Shown here: positions 61,470 through 64,000 of the stretch, one piece after another
How positions within the stretch are numbered: position 1 is the stretch's first letter
Layout of the letters: every line of letters begins with the position of its first letter
Assembly (NCBI GenBank): GCA_026184775.1
Contig: JANCYW010000009.1
Location: forward strand, 310,001-374,000
Direction of reading: 5' to 3'
DNA length: 64,000 nt
From: Cyanidium caldarium
Lineage: Eukaryota > Rhodophyta > Bangiophyceae > Cyanidiales > Cyanidiaceae
The notes under the pieces: model-generated
Told to the model about the DNA's origin: nothing
The model's database searches: none
What the model saw: only the letters and a program-made list of their open reading frames with translations
Position numbers and translations under genes: made by a program

Positions 61470-63446
61470 ATGGAAATGGCGTTCGTGTCCACTTTCCTGG
61501 GGCAGTCGTGCGCAACCCGCTTTGCTTGGTCATTTCAGGGGGAGGCGGTCGGACGGCGGCGGCCGCCGACGACGCGGCTCGCACGTCACTCGCTGCGCAT
61601 GGGTCTGAATGCGTCCAAATTGAAGAAGCAGATGCAGGGCGGTGGCAAGAAGAAGGGCAAGGCGGCCACGGCGGAGAGGCGTGGTGGTGGCGGTGGTGGT
61701 GGGCGCGTCGATGCCACCCGCAAAGAGTACATGTTTCAAATGTGGCGCGTCTCCAAGACGCTGCCCAACGGCAAGGAGCTTCTGAAGGATATCAACTTGG
61801 CGTTCTTCCCGGGCGCCAAGATCGGTGTGGTGGGCAGCAACGGCGCCGGAAAATCGACGCTGCTGCGTGTGATGGCCGGGGTGGACACCGACTTTGAGGG
61901 CGAAGCGCGGCCGCTGGTGGGCGCCACGATCGGGTTCCTGCCGCAGGAGCCGGAGCTGAACGACGGCGAGACGGTGCAGGAGAATGTGGAGGCGGCGGTG
62001 GCGGAGGTGAAGCGGGATCTGCGGCGTCTGGAGGAGCTGTCGCACCAGATGGCCGACATGTCGCTGTCGGAGGAGGAGCGGGAGCGCGCCGCCAAGGAGA
62101 TGGATCGGGTGCAGGCCGCCATCGAGGCTGCCGACGGCTACAATTTGGATTCCATCCTGGAGCGGGCGCTGGAGGCGTTGCGCGCCCCACCCGGCGATGC
62201 GCGGGTGGCCACCCTGTCCGGCGGTGAGCGGCGGCGGGTGGCGCTGGTGCGGCTGCTGATCAAGCGGCCGGATTTGTTGCTGCTGGACGAGCCCACCAAT
62301 CATCTGGATGCCGAGTCGGTGTTGTGGCTAGAGCAGTTTCTGTCCAAGTACTACACCGGCACCGTCGTGGCCATCACGCACTCGCGCTCGTTCCTGGAGA
62401 ACACCTGCGAGTGGATCCTGGAGATGGACGGCGGACGCGGCATTCCGCACCAGGGCAACTACTCGTCGTGGTTGCAGGCGAAACAGGAGCGGCTGGCGCT
62501 GGACAAGAAGGAGGTCGACAGCCGCCGCCGCCTCATCGAGGCCGAGTTGGAGTGGATCCGGGCGACGCCCTCGGCCCGGCAAGCCAAGAACAAGGCGCGT
62601 GTGGATCGCTTCGAGGAGCTGTACTCGCGACAGAGAGGCCACGAGGCGGACAGCTCGCACCAGCTGGGCATGAACCAGATCGTCATGCCGGTCGGGCCGC
62701 ACCTGGGCGACGTGGTTATCGAGGCGGAGCACCTGTGCAAGGCGTACGGCGAGCGGGCGCTCATCCACGATGCCACCTTCTCCATACCGCGCGGCTCGGT
62801 GGTGGGCATCATCGGCGGCAATGGCGCCGGCAAGTCGACGCTCTTCCGCATGATTATCGGGCAGGAGCAGCCGGACTCGGGCGTGCTGCGCGTCGGCGAG
62901 ACCGTGAAGCTGATGTACGCGGACCAGAGCCGGGAGAGTTTGAATGCTGCCCACACCGTGTACGAGGAGATCTGCGGCGGTAAGGAGAATATCGGTGAGG
63001 TGCTGACGTTGGGCACGCGGCAGGTGAATGCGCGCGCGTATTGCTCGTGGTTCAACTTCCGCGGCGCCGACCAGCAAAAATTGGTCGGTCAGCTGAGCGG
63101 CGGCGAGCGCAACCGGCTCAACCTGGCCAAGGCGATTCTGAACCGCGAGCACGGCGGCGCGGGCAACGTGTTGTTGTTGGACGAGCCGGGCAACGATTTG
63201 GACACCGCCACGCTGGCCAACCTGGAGCAGGCCATTCTGGACTTTCCGGGCGTGGTGTTGGCCATCAGTCACGACCCGTGGTTCTTGTCGCGGGTGGCCA
63301 CGCACATTCTGGCGTTCGAGGGCAACTCCGAGCTGCGTTTCTACACCGGCGGCTTTGAGGAGTATCAGGCGGACAAGGCGGCGCGGCTGGGTGCGCAGGC
63401 GGTGACTCCGTCGCGGATGAAGTTTCGCCCACTGCCCAAGATGTGA
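61470..63446 (+). CDS. EttA-type ABC-F protein, plastid-targeted
   Basis: The protein of about 658 residues is an ABC-F ATPase of the EttA type. The core opens with YMFQMWRVSKTLPNGKELLK and LAFFPGAKIGVVGSNGAGKS, keeps LSGGERRRVALVRLL and LLLLDEPTNHLDAES in the first half, and GGNGAGKST, QLSGGERNRLNLAKAI and LLLDEPGNDLDTATLANLE in the second. The second Walker B reads DEPGNDLD, not DEPTNDLD. EttA-like factors gate the ribosomal E site according to energy status. About 85 residues precede the core, with an RRR-x-PPTTRLARHSLRM transit-like stretch followed by a Lys/Gly-rich segment; plastid targeting fits the bacterial (cyanobacterial) type of sequence. Confidence 0.92.
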   Translation: MEMAFVSTFLGQSCATRFAWSFQGEAVGRRRPPTTRLARHSLRMGLNASKLKKQMQGGGKKKGKAATAERRGGGGGGGRVDATRKEYMFQMWRVSKTLPNGKELLKDINLAFFPGAKIGVVGSNGAGKSTLLRVMAGVDTDFEGEARPLVGATIGFLPQEPELNDGETVQENVEAAVAEVKRDLRRLEELSHQMADMSLSEEERERAAKEMDRVQAAIEAADGYNLDSILERALEALRAPPGDARVATLSGGERRRVALVRLLIKRPDLLLLDEPTNHLDAESVLWLEQFLSKYYTGTVVAITHSRSFLENTCEWILEMDGGRGIPHQGNYSSWLQAKQERLALDKKEVDSRRRLIEAELEWIRATPSARQAKNKARVDRFEELYSRQRGHEADSSHQLGMNQIVMPVGPHLGDVVIEAEHLCKAYGERALIHDATFSIPRGSVVGIIGGNGAGKSTLFRMIIGQEQPDSGVLRVGETVKLMYADQSRESLNAAHTVYEEICGGKENIGEVLTLGTRQVNARAYCSWFNFRGADQQKLVGQLSGGERNRLNLAKAILNREHGGAGNVLLLDEPGNDLDTATLANLEQAILDFPGVVLAISHDPWFLSRVATHILAFEGNSELRFYTGGFEEYQADKAARLGAQAVTPSRMKFRPLPKM

Positions 63447-63640
63447 GCGGCGCCGGGCAACGATGAGGATGGAGGGCGGATGGCCGGCACGCTCGGCTGG
63501 TCGACGTCATCGGGCATCACGACATGGTGCATGTGCCTGTTCCCACCGGATAAACATCTGCGGTTTAGCCGATGTGCATCTGCCTGCGCGGCGCAGCGTG
63601 CCCCACACTTCACTGCCCCTCGCCTGACACCCGCACCGCT

Positions 63641-64000
63641 TTAAAGCACGCCCGCGGCCAGCAGCGCTTCGGTGAGGCCCGCCGCACCCGCCTTGTCGGC
63701 CCTCACCACCGTCACGTGCCGCTCTAGCACCCGAGTCACCTCGGCGGCGGTGGCGGCGTCTCCGTCCGGCAGCAGGATCGCCGTGCCGTTGGCGCGCGAC
63801 CGGGCATCGATGGCCTCGGCGGCCGGCGCGCCCTCTGCCTCCTCTGTCGGCGCCGGGGCGACCGATGCACTGCGCATCGGGTCTTGCCGCATTTCCCGCA
63901 CCATGCCGCGCAACAGACCGCCGGACCCGCGCTGTGTCAGCGCTTCGGCGGCATCGTGGAACAGCGCACTGGACGCCCGCCCGACCAAAATGGTGTCCTG
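63641..64000 (-). CDS. 3' part of an unidentified gene, cut by the window end
   Basis: The reverse frame is open from the window edge to a stop at 63641, giving at least 119 C-terminal residues. The part near the edge reads TILVGRASSALFHDAAEALT, then GLLRGMVREMRQDP, a helical pattern, followed by an Ala/Glu/Thr linker and a short final domain (VTRVLERHVTVVRADKAG, then LTEALLAAGVL). The start codon lies outside the window. I cannot name the family. Confidence 0.55.
   Translation of the reverse strand, partial: QDTILVGRASSALFHDAAEALTQRGSGGLLRGMVREMRQDPMRSASVAPAPTEEAEGAPAAEAIDARSRANGTAILLPDGDAATAAEVTRVLERHVTVVRADKAGAAGLTEALLAAGVL

Noticed and set aside
1-64000. tRNA, rRNA, snRNA genes, CRISPR arrays, transposons, viral remnants
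   Set aside because: Reading both strands of the spacers I saw no TPsiC-box-like cloverleaf, no repeat array with spacers, no transposase, reverse transcriptase or terminal repeats. A dedicated RNA-gene search could still find small ones.

Overview
The window is nuclear DNA of a compact, intron-poor, plastid-bearing eukaryote. Every gene I can recognise is a eukaryotic housekeeping gene: COP9 signalosome subunits, the cap-binding protein CBP80, TIM23, the 49-kDa subunit of complex I, the SWR1 subunit YL1, SSU-processome proteins and Mo25. There are no operons, Shine-Dalgarno sites, CRISPR arrays or phage genes. About 40 genes lie in 64 kb, nearly all as single open exons with short spacers. 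Several proteins carry long Arg/Ser-rich N-terminal extensions that look like plastid or mitochondrial presequences (tryptophan synthase beta, EttA-type ABC-F protein, CbbY phosphatase, NDUFS2, NFU1). The only introns I can demonstrate are two in the cytochrome c gene, and both contain an ACTAACC branch point. Strong GC bias, extreme intron poverty and a rigid branch point fit a unicellular red alga, most likely Cyanidiophyceae. This placement is inference.

Layout. 0-10 kb: COP9 subunit 7, a small membrane protein, a homocysteine S-methyltransferase, an AIR9-like A9-domain protein, ribosomal protein uL30 (L7), TIM23 and the mRNA 3'-end factor CLP1. 10-24 kb: an unknown protein, an MRS2-like magnesium transporter, a large polyglutamine protein, a PEP-mutase/isocitrate-lyase family enzyme, a phosphatase resembling the N-terminal domain of plant NADK2, COP9 subunit 4 and a membrane protein with a C-terminal SAM-like domain. 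24-36 kb: a membrane-anchored cupin, a SUT-type sugar transporter, a CbbY-type phosphatase, CBP80, a small membrane protein, tryptophan synthase beta, a secreted Ser-rich protein and a delta-9-type desaturase. 36-52 kb: a DDM1/HELLS-type SNF2 remodeller, a UMP-CMP kinase, a HemK/PrmC methyltransferase, YL1/VPS72, a NOL11-like protein, a two-pore K+ channel, NFU1, UTP18, Mo25 and a zinc-ribbon membrane protein. 52-64 kb: DUS1, NDUFS2, a small ORF, cytochrome c, NDUFAF5, a GET4-like protein, a homeodomain-Agenet-MBD protein, an EttA-like ABC-F protein and the 3' end of an unknown gene.

Themes. Two COP9 subunits, two probable SSU-processome subunits, and several respiratory-chain genes (NDUFS2, NDUFAF5, cytochrome c, and the Fe-S scaffold NFU1) share the window. 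A DDM1-type remodeller, a SWR1 subunit and an MBD-containing protein together hint at a cytosine-methylation/H2A.Z chromatin system. Most interesting for follow-up are the homeodomain-tandem Agenet-MBD architecture, the GC-AG intron and shared 14-nt branch-point block in cytochrome c, and four proteins with altered or unexpectedly intact signature motifs (CLP1 P-loop, MRS2 GMN, K+ channel second filter, NADK2-like phosphatase Cys). I found no mobile element and no RNA gene.
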